Source: Halomonas socia (lineage in GTDB: Bacteria > Pseudomonadota > Gammaproteobacteria > Pseudomonadales > Halomonadaceae). Taken from it: DNA of 64,000 nt. Below the pieces are notes generated by a model. The model was given only the letters and a program-made list of their open reading frames with translations, did no database searches and was not told the origin of the DNA. The DNA lies in assembly GCF_010977575.1 (NCBI RefSeq), contig NZ_CP048812.1:2170001-2234000 (forward strand), written 5' to 3'. Positions 27,637-36,837 of this stretch are shown piece by piece (positions within the stretch are counted from its first letter, which is position 1; every line of letters begins with the position of its first letter). Both the position numbers and the translations under genes were made by a program.

Positions 27637-27888
27637 TCAAGACAGGTCGCGCAGCGCTTCGGGATGCTGTGTGGCGACGCGCAGCAGAGTGCGGGCCGTG
27701 CTAGTGGGCATTCGGCGGCCCTGCTCCCATTCCTGGAACGTGCGCACACTGACGCCGATCAGCTTGGCGAACTCGGACTGCGAGACGCCGACACGGTGGC
27801 GGGCCTGCTCGGCACGTACACGGTTCGCAAAGAGGGCCTTGCCTTCCAACAGGTAGATCAGCGCGCTGGCATCGAAAAAAGCGAACAC
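27637..27888 (-). pseudogene. chimeric ORF: PIN-toxin N-terminus fused to an XRE/NadS-type antitoxin
   Basis: The first 17 residues (MFAFFDASALIYLLEGK) are the start of a PIN-domain VapC-like toxin with its first catalytic Asp. After ALFANRVRAEQ the sequence becomes a Cro/C1 helix-turn-helix antitoxin (VSQSEFAKLIGVSVRTFQEWEQGRRMPT) complete to its usual end. Just upstream (27878-27999) a short ORF, MTALQWLLTQPAAGTRDKVD, may be the matching VapB-like antitoxin. The HTH half could still be made as a protein, but the PIN half is a fragment. Confidence 0.6.
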
Positions 27889-28147
27889 CAGGCGCGCTCT
27901 TCAGCCAGGGAGGCATCGATATCCACCTTGTCACGCGTGCCGGCGGCGGGCTGCGTCAGCAGCCACTGCAAGGCCGTCATCCCTGGGCACATGTGTGCTC
28001 TGGATCACGGTGGGGGAAAGCATCTCCGACGGATAGGCTAAAAGCACGGGCATCGAACGTTTTTCAAAAAAACTGAGGGGATTTTCATTCTCGGCCGGCC
28101 TCCCTGATAGGAAAGCCATCAACCACCCGTCTTGTCGAGAGTGAAAC

Positions 28148-30724
28148 ATGATCCTTAGCCGTTCGCATGCCATGGCGCTTGAACGCCAATTCTCCTTTAT
28201 CCGGCCTCACGCACCCATGCCACGCAAGCGGCTGGTCATCGCCCTGCAACTTGTGCTGCTCGGCGTGGCCGTTGCCACCATGGCGCTGCCGCACGGCGCA
28301 TACGCACAGACCGCCAGCGAACCTCCCTCGCATGCCGACACCCGCTATTTCGACGTGCCCGCCGGTCCGCTGGATGAGGCGCTGAACCGCTTCGCCGGTA
28401 TCGCCGGGATCAATCTCTCCTACGATGCCGCTCTGCTCGGCGAGCGACAGACCCAGGGGCTTTCCGGGCAGTACGCTATCGAGACGGCGCTGGATATCTT
28501 GCTGATTGGCACCGGCTTGCGGGCGGTACCTCTGGGAGATGGCGGCTATGTGCTCAGGCAGGCGCCCACACCTGCCTCTGCCGAGCAGGATATGGAATTG
28601 CCGATGTTGATGGTCGAGGCCACGGCAATGGCCAGCGGCATCACCGAGGGGACCGGCTCCTACTCGGCGACCGGCCCGAGTGCCACGGCCACGCGCCTGA
28701 CCATGTCGACCCAGGAAACGCCCCAGTCCATCAGCGTGGTCACGCGGCAGCAGATGGACGATCTCGGCTTGCGCGACATCAGTGACGTCATGTTCTTCAC
28801 TGCGGGGGCCACCTCGACCGGCCAGGACCCCGATGGTGGATATGCCTTCAACATCCGCGGCTTCGACGTGGCCAATTACCAGGTGGATGGCCTGCAGGGC
28901 AGCTACATGCCCCCTCAGCGCGGCTCCTTCCATAGCGTGGCGTTCGACACCATCCTCTATGACCGGATCGAAATATTGCGTGGCGCCACTGGCCTGCTTT
29001 CCGGCAGCGGTGACCCCTCCGCCACGGTGAACATGATTCGCAAGCGCCCCGGCCGGGAGTTCGGTGGGGAAGCCTCGGTGGCGGCCGGTTCGTGGGGCCA
29101 GCGTCAGCTCGTGGGAGACGTGTCCATTCCCATCACCCGGGATGGGGGCGTGCGTGCCCGCCTGATCGGCGGGCATCGCGAGGGCGACTCGTTCAGCGAC
29201 CGACGCTCCCACGATGAACTGACCCTGTCCGGCGTACTGGAAGCTGATATCGGCCCCTCGACCCTGCTGACCCTTGGCCACGATTTCCAGCGCTCCGATC
29301 GCAAAGGCGATGCCAACGTCGGGCTGCCCGCCTTCGACTCGGCGGGCAACCTCACCCGCCTGCCCCGTTCCACGTGGATCGCTCCGTCCTGGACGTACTG
29401 GAACAAGGAGTACCAGCACTCCTTCATCTACCTCGATCACGCGTTCCAGAATGGCTGGACGGCCAAGGCGGCATACAGCCGCCACGAAAATACCGGCGAT
29501 GCGCTGGTCGTCGGTCGCGGGGACGGGCGATTCTTGCAGCCCGATGGGTCGGGCCTGTCGATCAATACCAGCCTCGTCAGCCAGTCGGAACGCGAGCAGG
29601 ACAGTTATGAAATCAATACCAGCGGCCCCATCGATGTCCTGGGGAGAACGCATGAGCTGAGCTTCGGCTTCAACGGGTCCAAGGCCACGAACACCGCCTA
29701 TACCATGGACCACGATTCGGCCGGCTATGAATACCACATTCCGGACTTTCCGAACTGGGATGGCAGCGGTTTCGACAAACCGAACGTCTTCCGCACCGGC
29801 GCTTTCAGCGAGACGACGATCGAGGAGTCCGGCTGGTTCGGCGCGGCGCGGCTTCACCTGGCCGACCCGCTGCATCTGATCGTGGGCGCACGACTCTCCA
29901 GCTACGAGACCTATCGCGACGACTACGATACCGAGGGTACCTACACCGCCACCAATGCGCGGCTGCGCAACAGCAACGAGTTCACCCCTTACGCTGGCAT
30001 CACCTATGCCTTCACACCGGAGGTGATGGCCTATGCCAGCTACACGGAAATCTTCAGGCCGCAGTCCTATCGCGACAAGGATGACAACTTCCTTGACCCC
30101 ATCGTCGGCAACAATACCGAGCTGGGTGTGAAGACCACACTGCTGGATGAGCGACTGAACCTGAATCTCGCGGTCTTCGAGGCTCGGCAGGACAACCTGG
30201 CGGAGATCGACCCCAGCGTGCCGGAAAATTCCCTGCCGGACGGCAGCCAGGCCTATCGTTCGACGGGGGAGGGCAACACCTCCCGTGGTTTCGAGATCGA
30301 GGCCAGCGGCGAAATCACTCCCGGATGGAATATCTATGCGGCCTACACCCATACCAACACCAAGGATGGCGAGGGCGAAAGGGTCAACCGCACGATTCCA
30401 CGCGATCTCTTCAAGTTCGGCACCCACTACCGACTGCCGGGAGAGTGGTCCAACCTCGGCGTGGGCGGCATGCTGCAATGGCAGGGCAGGAGGGAGATGA
30501 GCGGCGAGGGGGATACCATCCCGGGCGTCGGTTACGTCAGCCCCACCCAGTCCGGCTATACGGTTGTGAACCTGCATGCCAACTACCAATTCAATGACCA
30601 CTGGCAGGCGAACCTGAGCGTCAACAACGCCTTCGACGAGACGTACTACGACACCTTCTCCGTGTGGGGCGTGCGCTATGGCGCGCCGCGAAGCGCACTG
30701 ATGACGCTGCGTTACCGATTCTGA
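28148..30724 (+). CDS. TonB-dependent siderophore receptor with STN signalling domain (first copy)
   Basis: An 858-residue outer-membrane receptor. A long leader (hydrophobic VIALQLVLLGVAVATMALP) precedes an STN domain at about residues 60-115 (YFDVPAGPLDEALNRFAGIAG, YAIETALDILLIGTGL). Then come the plug (ETPQSISVVTRQQMDDLGLRD, IRGFDVANYQVDGL, IEILRGATGLLSGSGDPSATVNM) and a 22-strand barrel ending in the C-terminal Phe (TLRYRF). The plug resembles FpvA/FhuE-type ferric-siderophore receptors. The STN domain pairs with the FecR just upstream. Confidence 0.93.
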   Translation: MILSRSHAMALERQFSFIRPHAPMPRKRLVIALQLVLLGVAVATMALPHGAYAQTASEPPSHADTRYFDVPAGPLDEALNRFAGIAGINLSYDAALLGERQTQGLSGQYAIETALDILLIGTGLRAVPLGDGGYVLRQAPTPASAEQDMELPMLMVEATAMASGITEGTGSYSATGPSATATRLTMSTQETPQSISVVTRQQMDDLGLRDISDVMFFTAGATSTGQDPDGGYAFNIRGFDVANYQVDGLQGSYMPPQRGSFHSVAFDTILYDRIEILRGATGLLSGSGDPSATVNMIRKRPGREFGGEASVAAGSWGQRQLVGDVSIPITRDGGVRARLIGGHREGDSFSDRRSHDELTLSGVLEADIGPSTLLTLGHDFQRSDRKGDANVGLPAFDSAGNLTRLPRSTWIAPSWTYWNKEYQHSFIYLDHAFQNGWTAKAAYSRHENTGDALVVGRGDGRFLQPDGSGLSINTSLVSQSEREQDSYEINTSGPIDVLGRTHELSFGFNGSKATNTAYTMDHDSAGYEYHIPDFPNWDGSGFDKPNVFRTGAFSETTIEESGWFGAARLHLADPLHLIVGARLSSYETYRDDYDTEGTYTATNARLRNSNEFTPYAGITYAFTPEVMAYASYTEIFRPQSYRDKDDNFLDPIVGNNTELGVKTTLLDERLNLNLAVFEARQDNLAEIDPSVPENSLPDGSQAYRSTGEGNTSRGFEIEASGEITPGWNIYAAYTHTNTKDGEGERVNRTIPRDLFKFGTHYRLPGEWSNLGVGGMLQWQGRREMSGEGDTIPGVGYVSPTQSGYTVVNLHANYQFNDHWQANLSVNNAFDETYYDTFSVWGVRYGAPRSALMTLRYRF

Positions 30725-30779
30725 TCGCGTCCGGAAGATATTTTCAACCGACTCCTTATCTCCTGTCAGGTGGTGGTTC

Positions 30780-32489
30780 ATGATATCGACGTCACGTTTT
30801 TTACTCGCCATGGGCCTGGGCGCATGGCTGTCGCTCGTCGTGGCCGTGCCTGCCGTTGCCAACGATGACGCGGCGCATATCGATGCGCTGTTCGCCGAAT
30901 TCGACCGGGATGACAGCCCCGGCGCGGCCGTTGCCGTGTATCGGGAGGGAGAACTTGCCTTCTCGGCCGGTTACGGCCTGGCGGACCTGGAAGCCGGTAC
31001 CCCGCTCACTCCCCGCACACCCACCCATGTCGCCAGCGTTTCCAAGCAGTTCACGGCATTTGCCATTGCCCTGCTCGCGCGCGAGGGCAAGCTGGATCTG
31101 GACGCGGACATTCGCGACTACCTGCCCTGGGTGCCCGATTTCGGCACGCCGATCCGCGTGCGCCACCTGATCCATCACACCAGCGGGCTGCGCGACCAGT
31201 GGATCCTGTTCCAGTTGAGCGGGCAGGAGATGGGCAACCGCCTGCGCCAGCAGCACATCGTCAACATGGTCTCGCGCCAGCGGTCGCTGAACTTTCCCCC
31301 CGGCAGTGAGCATGCCTACTCCAATACCGGCTATACGCTGCTGGCCGAGATCGTGCGTGCCGCCAGCGGCCAGAGCCTGCGCGAATTCACCACGCAGCGC
31401 ATCTTCGAGCCGCTGGGCATGGAGCGGACCTTCTTCTTCGACGACGTGACCGAGGTGGTACCGGGGCGTGCCAACTCCTATTCGCGGCGAGAGGATGGCG
31501 ATGCCTGGCGGCGCGAGCTGCTGAACTTCGACAACGTCGGCACCACCAGCCTGTTCACCACGGTGGAGGACCTCGCGGCATGGGCCGGCAACTTCTCCCG
31601 GCCGGTGGTGAGCGACCGTGAGCTGATCGAGCAGGTAACCATGCCGGGGACGCTGGATGACGGTTCGCCGCTGGTCTACGCCTTCGGTTTGCAGACGGGT
31701 GCCATGGCCGGGCACCGCACCATCCAGCACAGCGGCCGGGACGCCGGGTTTCGCTCCCTGTTCGTCTACTTTCCGGAGCATGACATCGCGGTTGCCGCCG
31801 CCGCCAACACGCCCATATCGCTCAACGAGAAGGTGGAAGCCATTGCCGAGATATACCTGCCCGAGGCGGAATCGGACGATATCGTGGAGGCATCGCTGGC
31901 GGCAGAGGTCGAGAGCGGGGAGCGACTGGCGGAACTGGAAGGGGTCTATCTGTCACGCCATGCCACCCTGCGCCTGGAGGTCGAAGATGGCGAACTGGGT
32001 TATACGAGCCGCAGGGGCGACATGGAGTGGCGCGTCGAACTGGTGCTGCGCGAAGACGACAGCCTGGATGACGGCGGCCGCGAGTCGCGCTACTTCGAGG
32101 TCCTGCGCGATGCCCACGGCACTGTGACGGCGTTGGCGCAGTACGACAATCGTGGTGAACGCCAGGCGAGTTTCGAGCGTCAGGCGGCACTGCCGGAGCC
32201 GTCGCCCAAAACGCTGCAGGCGTATGCGGGCGACTATCGTAGCCCGGAGCTGGATATCACCTACCGCGTGCGCTTGGAAGGCGACGGCCTGGTGATCGAC
32301 TCGATATGGAGCCTCGCGCCCGCCGAGTTGCGCCCCGTCGCCGAGGACCGCTTCGAGACGGATCATCGGGGACTCGGCACCCTCGTCTTCCAGCGCAACG
32401 GCGATGGCGAACCGCTCGGCTATCGGGTGCACACCGAACGGGTGCGTGACGTCTGGTTCGAGCGGCTCGTGCCTGGGGCCGATGGATAA
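30780..32489 (+). CDS. periplasmic serine hydrolase, beta-lactamase (class C-like) family
   Basis: A 569-residue secreted hydrolase. Signal peptide (FLLAMGLGAWLSLVVAVPAVA), then the penicillin-binding-protein-like SxxK motif in ASVSKQF, YSNTG (YxN), and an HSGRD segment in place of KTG. About 200 C-terminal residues form an extra beta-rich domain common in such serine hydrolases. It starts 55 bp after the receptor stop on the same strand, so it is probably part of the iron-regulated cassette. It may process a siderophore or peptide in the periplasm; this is inference. Confidence 0.85.
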   Translation: MISTSRFLLAMGLGAWLSLVVAVPAVANDDAAHIDALFAEFDRDDSPGAAVAVYREGELAFSAGYGLADLEAGTPLTPRTPTHVASVSKQFTAFAIALLAREGKLDLDADIRDYLPWVPDFGTPIRVRHLIHHTSGLRDQWILFQLSGQEMGNRLRQQHIVNMVSRQRSLNFPPGSEHAYSNTGYTLLAEIVRAASGQSLREFTTQRIFEPLGMERTFFFDDVTEVVPGRANSYSRREDGDAWRRELLNFDNVGTTSLFTTVEDLAAWAGNFSRPVVSDRELIEQVTMPGTLDDGSPLVYAFGLQTGAMAGHRTIQHSGRDAGFRSLFVYFPEHDIAVAAAANTPISLNEKVEAIAEIYLPEAESDDIVEASLAAEVESGERLAELEGVYLSRHATLRLEVEDGELGYTSRRGDMEWRVELVLREDDSLDDGGRESRYFEVLRDAHGTVTALAQYDNRGERQASFERQAALPEPSPKTLQAYAGDYRSPELDITYRVRLEGDGLVIDSIWSLAPAELRPVAEDRFETDHRGLGTLVFQRNGDGEPLGYRVHTERVRDVWFERLVPGADG

Positions 32490-32575
32490 ACGGTTAGCGG
32501 TACCCTCGTGCCGCCACCCGCGTTGAATGAAATCACATCGAATAGCATCTTGCAGGGTTAGCATTTCACTCTGTA

Positions 32576-32595
32576 GAATAATAAAAATTCTCATT
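32576..32595. promoter_or_regulatory. candidate Fur box upstream of the second ECF sigma gene
   Basis: GAATAATAAAAATTCTCATT has the A/T-rich repeated NAT(A/T)AT character of Fur sites in front of FecI-type genes and lies about 75 bp upstream of the sigma start. The match is weaker than at 26060. Confidence 0.5.
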
Positions 32596-32669
32596 TGCGC
32601 CTGATTCTTTTTCGTCCTCGACTGATGATCAGGACCGACAATCGGGATCGGGGCAATCAGGAGAGTGCT

Positions 32670-33173
32670 GTGCCATCCACCGAACACGCAGCGAAGCAGC
32701 TTCATTCCCTCTACAGCGATCACCATGGCTGGCTTTACGGCTGGCTGCGCCGCAAGCTGGGCAATGCCTGCGACGCCGCCGACCTGGCCCACGATACCTT
32801 TCTTCGCCTTTTCGTACGCCGCCTGCCAGGTGACCTGGGCGATGAGCCACGCGCCTTGTTGACGCACATCGCCAAGGGGCTGGTGATCGACCACTGGCGC
32901 CGCCAGGACGTGGAACGCGCCTGGCTGGATACCCTCGCCAGCGTGGCACCGTCCGAGGTTCCCTCGGCTGAAGCACAGGTATTGATACTGGATGTCCTCT
33001 ACCGCATAGAGGCCGTGCTGCGTGACCTGCCGCCCCGCACCTGCGAGATTTTCCTGCTGTCGCAACTGGAGGGCTTGACCTATCAGCGCATCGCCGAGCG
33101 GATGGACGTTTCCCTGATCACCGTCAAGCGCCACATGCGCACCGCCTTCGCCGCCTGCCTGGCGCTGCGCTGA
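32670..33173 (+). CDS. ECF RNA polymerase sigma factor, FecI-like (second copy)
   Basis: 167 residues, clearly paralogous to the sigma factor at 26099: both share QxHSLYxDHHGWLxGWLxRKLGN near the start. Region 4 reads LTYQRIAERMDVSLITVKRHM. I place the start at GTG 32670, preceded by CAGGAG, which aligns with the first copy. The upstream ATG at 32595 would add a tail with no family match. It heads the second sigma/FecR/receptor cassette. Confidence 0.9.
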   Translation: MPSTEHAAKQLHSLYSDHHGWLYGWLRRKLGNACDAADLAHDTFLRLFVRRLPGDLGDEPRALLTHIAKGLVIDHWRRQDVERAWLDTLASVAPSEVPSAEAQVLILDVLYRIEAVLRDLPPRTCEIFLLSQLEGLTYQRIAERMDVSLITVKRHMRTAFAACLALR

Positions 33174-33204
33174 CGCGCTTCCACCGGATGAACGAGTCGC
33201 AGCC

Positions 33205-34175
33205 ATGAAGACGAGCCACGCCCCCGGCGCCGACCTCGATCAGGCCATTCTTCTGGAAGCGGCAGACTGGATGGTGCTCATGCAGTCCGGCGAGGCCTCC
33301 GACAGTGACCATGCCCAACTGGAACGCTGGCAGGCCATCAGCCCCGACCACGAGGAGGCCTGGCGCCGCGCCGAGGAACTGCTCGGCGCCCTGGACCGCG
33401 TGCCGGGCAAGCTCGCCCGCGGCGCCTTGTCACGCCTGCCCAGTCCGGAGCGGCGGCAGATATTGCGCCTTGGTCTGCTGCTGTTGGCCGCACCCACAGC
33501 GAGCTGGCTGGCCTTGCGTCACACCCCCTGGCGGGAGTGGTCGGCGGATCTGCGCACCGCCACCGGCGAACAGCGCACCCTCGATCTTGCCGATGGCACC
33601 CGGCTGGTGCTCAATACAGCCAGCGCCGTCAACGTCTCCCTCACCGCCAGCGAGCGGCGCCTCACGCTGCTGACGGGAGAAATCCTCATCACCACCGGCA
33701 GCGACCCGTCGCCCATGTCACGCCCCTTCATCGTGCAGACCAGCCATGGCACATTGCGCGCCCTGGGCACTCGTTTCAGCGCACGCCGTCTCGAAAATGC
33801 CACTCGGGCCGCCGTGTTCGAGGGGCGGTGGAGGTGCGCCCGGCCCACTCGGGGCAAGTCGCCATACTCAATGCCGGCGAACAACTCACCTTTTCGGCGC
33901 AGACCCTCGCGTCAGTGCGGCCCGTGGATGCCAGCGCCGCCCTGTGGGAGGGCGGCATGCTGTTGGTCCGCGACATGCCGCTGGGCGAACTGCTGGCCGA
34001 ACTGGGGCGCTACCATCGTGGTGTTCTGCGCTGCGACCCGGCGGTTGCCGGACTCACTATCTCCGGCTCCTTCCCGGTGATGGATCTCCACGCCAGCCTG
34101 GACATGGTGGCATCCACGCTACCGGTGCGTATTGGCAGCGCCACCCCCTGGTGGATCACTGTGCAGGCGCATTGA
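33205..34175 (+). pseudogene. FecR family protein (second copy), frameshifted
   Basis: The N-terminal anti-sigma region, a membrane segment (ILRLGLLLLAAPTASWLALR) and the FecR domain (GEQRTLDLADGTRLVLNTASAV, HGTLRALGTRFSA) run in frame to AAVFEG. At the G-run 33822-33825 one G is missing. Restoring it gives AVEVRPAHSGQVAILNAGEQ and the normal C-terminus ending at 34175, total 323 residues. If the shift is real, receptor-to-sigma signalling of this cassette would be broken; a sequence error is plausible. Confidence 0.85.
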
Positions 34176-34303
34176 GAGGGTGTTCACCAAAAAAATATTA
34201 ATGTTGAGTGATACCTTTTTCGTGCTCGTCCGGTTAACGGGGTGAAAGCGCAGAAAGATGCGTCGACACCAACAGAAAAACACCGGCGAAAGGCACCCCG
34301 CAC

Positions 34304-36832
34304 ATGGTACGCAACCATTCCCGTCACCACCCGCAGGCCCATGCACAGGGCCCGACCCGTAACGCTTCCCTTCCAGGCACCGCGCCGGTTCTCAAGGCCA
34401 GGGCATTGACACTTGCCATTGGCTGCGCGCTCGCAGGCCTGGGAAGCGTGGCCATGCTGATACCTGATCTGGCCCTGGCCGCCGACACCCAGGTCAATGC
34501 GGGGGTGCAGGAATACCATATTGCCGCCGGCCGGCTCGGCGACGTGCTGGCGGAATTCGCCGCCACTGCCGGTGTGCCCCTCTCCTTCGATCCGCAGACC
34601 CTGGCGGGACACGACAGCGACGGCTTGCAAGGTCGTTATACCGTCAACGAAGGCTTCTCGCACCTGCTCGCCGGCAGCGGCTATGCGGCGGTGGACACCG
34701 GCACCGGCCGCTACGTGCTGCGCCAGAGCATTGCAGCGGACGGCACGCGGATGCTCGAAACCATCACCGTGCAGGGTGAAAGCGCCTGGGGACCTGTGAA
34801 CGGGATCGTTGCGACACGAAGCGCTACCGGCACCAAAACCGACACGCCGCTCTTGGAAACGCCGGCCTCGATCTCGGTCATTTCCCGAAAACAGTTCGAG
34901 GAGCAAGGGGCGCGGACCGTCTCTGACGCTGTGCGAACGACGCCTGGCATCGTTACGCACTTGTACGGTGACGAGAACAGATATGATTTCGTGTACTCAC
35001 GAGGGTTTGCGCCAACAACCTTTCTCAACGGCCTGGCCCTACCGGCGGGGCATACGACTGCGACACACGGCGTTCCGCAGATCGAACCCTACGGCCTGGA
35101 ACGGATCGAGGTGCTTCGAGGGTCGGCGTCCGCCCTTTACGGGCAGTCTCCGGCCGGGGGCATTCTCAGTTTGGTGAGCAAGCGCCCGACCGAAACCCCT
35201 TTTGGCGAAGTTCAACTGCAGACGGGAAGCCATAATCGCAAAGAGGTTGCATTCGATACTGGCGGGCCGCTTACTCAGGACGGCACCTTGCTCTACCGGC
35301 TGACAGGTCTTGGTCGGATGGCCGATATGCAGATCGATTTCGCGGAGGAGAAGCGAGTATTCATTGCGCCTAGCTTTACATGGCACCCGACGGAAGACAC
35401 CTTATTTACGTTCCTGTCGTCCTACAAAAAAGTCGATTCGAATTACGCTGGCTTCTATCCTGAAGCTGGTACTCTATTTTCCCATCCCAACGGCCAAATT
35501 CCCAGGAATAGGTATCTCGGAGAGCCGGGTTTCGGCGGATTTGACAGCGAGGCAGCTACGGTCGGCTATCTATTCGAGCACTGGTTCGATGACACAGTCA
35601 GCTTCAAGCAGAACCTTCAGTATGCATTCACGGATACATTGACCCAGGGGTTGGCAGCCCGCGGATGGGAGGATGATTCTCAGCAACGACTTGTAAGAAA
35701 CGCCAACAGTTTCATGAATAATGGAAGAACGTTTTCTGTAGACAATCAACTTACTTTTAATCTTGATGGCGACGTGCTTAACCATACGATTCTTACGGGA
35801 ATAGACTATCAGAATTTCAGCAATGAATTCTGGTACCGTGTAGGTACGAACAACCCGGCTCCTCTAGATCCGTATAACCCGACCTACACCGGTTACACGC
35901 CCGTTGAATGGGCAGATCGCAGTCATACCGATCAGACCCTCAAGCAGCTTGGAGTCTATGTTCAGGACCAGGTTCGATATGAACAATGGCTGCTTACGCT
36001 CTCCGGTCGCTATGATTCAGCGACCATCGATACATTCAATTATGTCAACGGCGCTACAACGGACCGCCGCGACAATGCCTTTTCCGGCCGCATTGGGCTG
36101 AACTATCTGTTTGACAACGGATGGTCGCCTTATGTGAGCTACTCCACCAGCTTCCAGCCCGTTGCGGGCACCGACTTTTCCGGCAACACGTTCGAGCCGA
36201 GCCAAGCAAGGCAGCTCGAGACGGGGATCAAGTATCAACCCGAGAGAGCGCCGATCTTCGCCGCGCTGTCCGTATTCGATATCACGCGCAGTGACATCGC
36301 CACTCGCGACCCGGACAACATCGGATTTCAGGTGCAGACCGGCGAGGCCAACATCAGGGGCATCGAGTTCGAGGCAAAGGCAACGCTCTTCAATAACCTC
36401 GATTTGACTGCCGCTTATGCCTACAGCGATTCCGAGGTTACGGAGAGCAACGACGTAACAACATACCAGGGCGTCGATTATCCTTGGCTAGGAAACCGAC
36501 TGCCGTTCGTCCCGAGGCATCAAGCTTCGCTCTGGGCCAACTATACGTTCGACCACGGCATCCTCGACGGCTTTTCGCTGGGGACGGGGGCGCGATACGT
36601 GGATTCTCTCTATGGAGACAGCGCGAATGTCTTCAAGTCGCCGGCGACGACATTTGTCGATCTCGCTGCATCTTATGACTTCGGAAAACGCAACCCCGAG
36701 CTTGATGGTCTCGCCCTACGCGTGAACGTCAAGAACCTTTTCGATGAGCATTACGTCACCTGTACCGGTATTAATGCTTGCTACATCGGGGAAGGGAGTT
36801 CGGCTTTGGCGACACTGACCTACAGATGGTAA
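34304..36832 (+). CDS. TonB-dependent siderophore receptor with STN signalling domain (second copy)
   Basis: An 842-residue receptor. Leader and hydrophobic signal (ALTLAIGCALAGLGSVAMLI), STN domain at about 65-120 (EYHIAAGRLGDVLAEFAATAG), plug (LLETPASISVISRKQFEEQGARTVSDAVRTTPG, GLERIEVLRGSASALYGQSPAGGILSLVSKRP) and barrel ending LATLTYRW. This plug type is common in hydroxamate-siderophore receptors. After about 34800 the base composition falls and stays lower to the end, unlike the leader/STN part. It overlaps or abuts the binding-protein gene that follows. Confidence 0.92.
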   Translation: MVRNHSRHHPQAHAQGPTRNASLPGTAPVLKARALTLAIGCALAGLGSVAMLIPDLALAADTQVNAGVQEYHIAAGRLGDVLAEFAATAGVPLSFDPQTLAGHDSDGLQGRYTVNEGFSHLLAGSGYAAVDTGTGRYVLRQSIAADGTRMLETITVQGESAWGPVNGIVATRSATGTKTDTPLLETPASISVISRKQFEEQGARTVSDAVRTTPGIVTHLYGDENRYDFVYSRGFAPTTFLNGLALPAGHTTATHGVPQIEPYGLERIEVLRGSASALYGQSPAGGILSLVSKRPTETPFGEVQLQTGSHNRKEVAFDTGGPLTQDGTLLYRLTGLGRMADMQIDFAEEKRVFIAPSFTWHPTEDTLFTFLSSYKKVDSNYAGFYPEAGTLFSHPNGQIPRNRYLGEPGFGGFDSEAATVGYLFEHWFDDTVSFKQNLQYAFTDTLTQGLAARGWEDDSQQRLVRNANSFMNNGRTFSVDNQLTFNLDGDVLNHTILTGIDYQNFSNEFWYRVGTNNPAPLDPYNPTYTGYTPVEWADRSHTDQTLKQLGVYVQDQVRYEQWLLTLSGRYDSATIDTFNYVNGATTDRRDNAFSGRIGLNYLFDNGWSPYVSYSTSFQPVAGTDFSGNTFEPSQARQLETGIKYQPERAPIFAALSVFDITRSDIATRDPDNIGFQVQTGEANIRGIEFEAKATLFNNLDLTAAYAYSDSEVTESNDVTTYQGVDYPWLGNRLPFVPRHQASLWANYTFDHGILDGFSLGTGARYVDSLYGDSANVFKSPATTFVDLAASYDFGKRNPELDGLALRVNVKNLFDEHYVTCTGINACYIGEGSSALATLTYRW

Positions 36833-36837
36833 GCGAC

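Noticed and set aside
28085-30862. 925-codon minus-strand open frame opposite the first TonB receptor
   Set aside because: It is exactly antisense to a well-supported receptor gene, has no family motifs and reflects GC-rich codon structure.
31953-33206. 417-codon minus-strand frame across the serine hydrolase end and the second sigma factor
   Set aside because: Spans two well-defined plus-strand genes and shows no recognisable domain.
12100-33825. Homopolymer phase variation as the cause of the frameshifts
   Set aside because: Runs are only 4-6 bases and lie in regulators and permeases; contingency loci normally have longer tracts. Sequence error or simple mutation is more likely.
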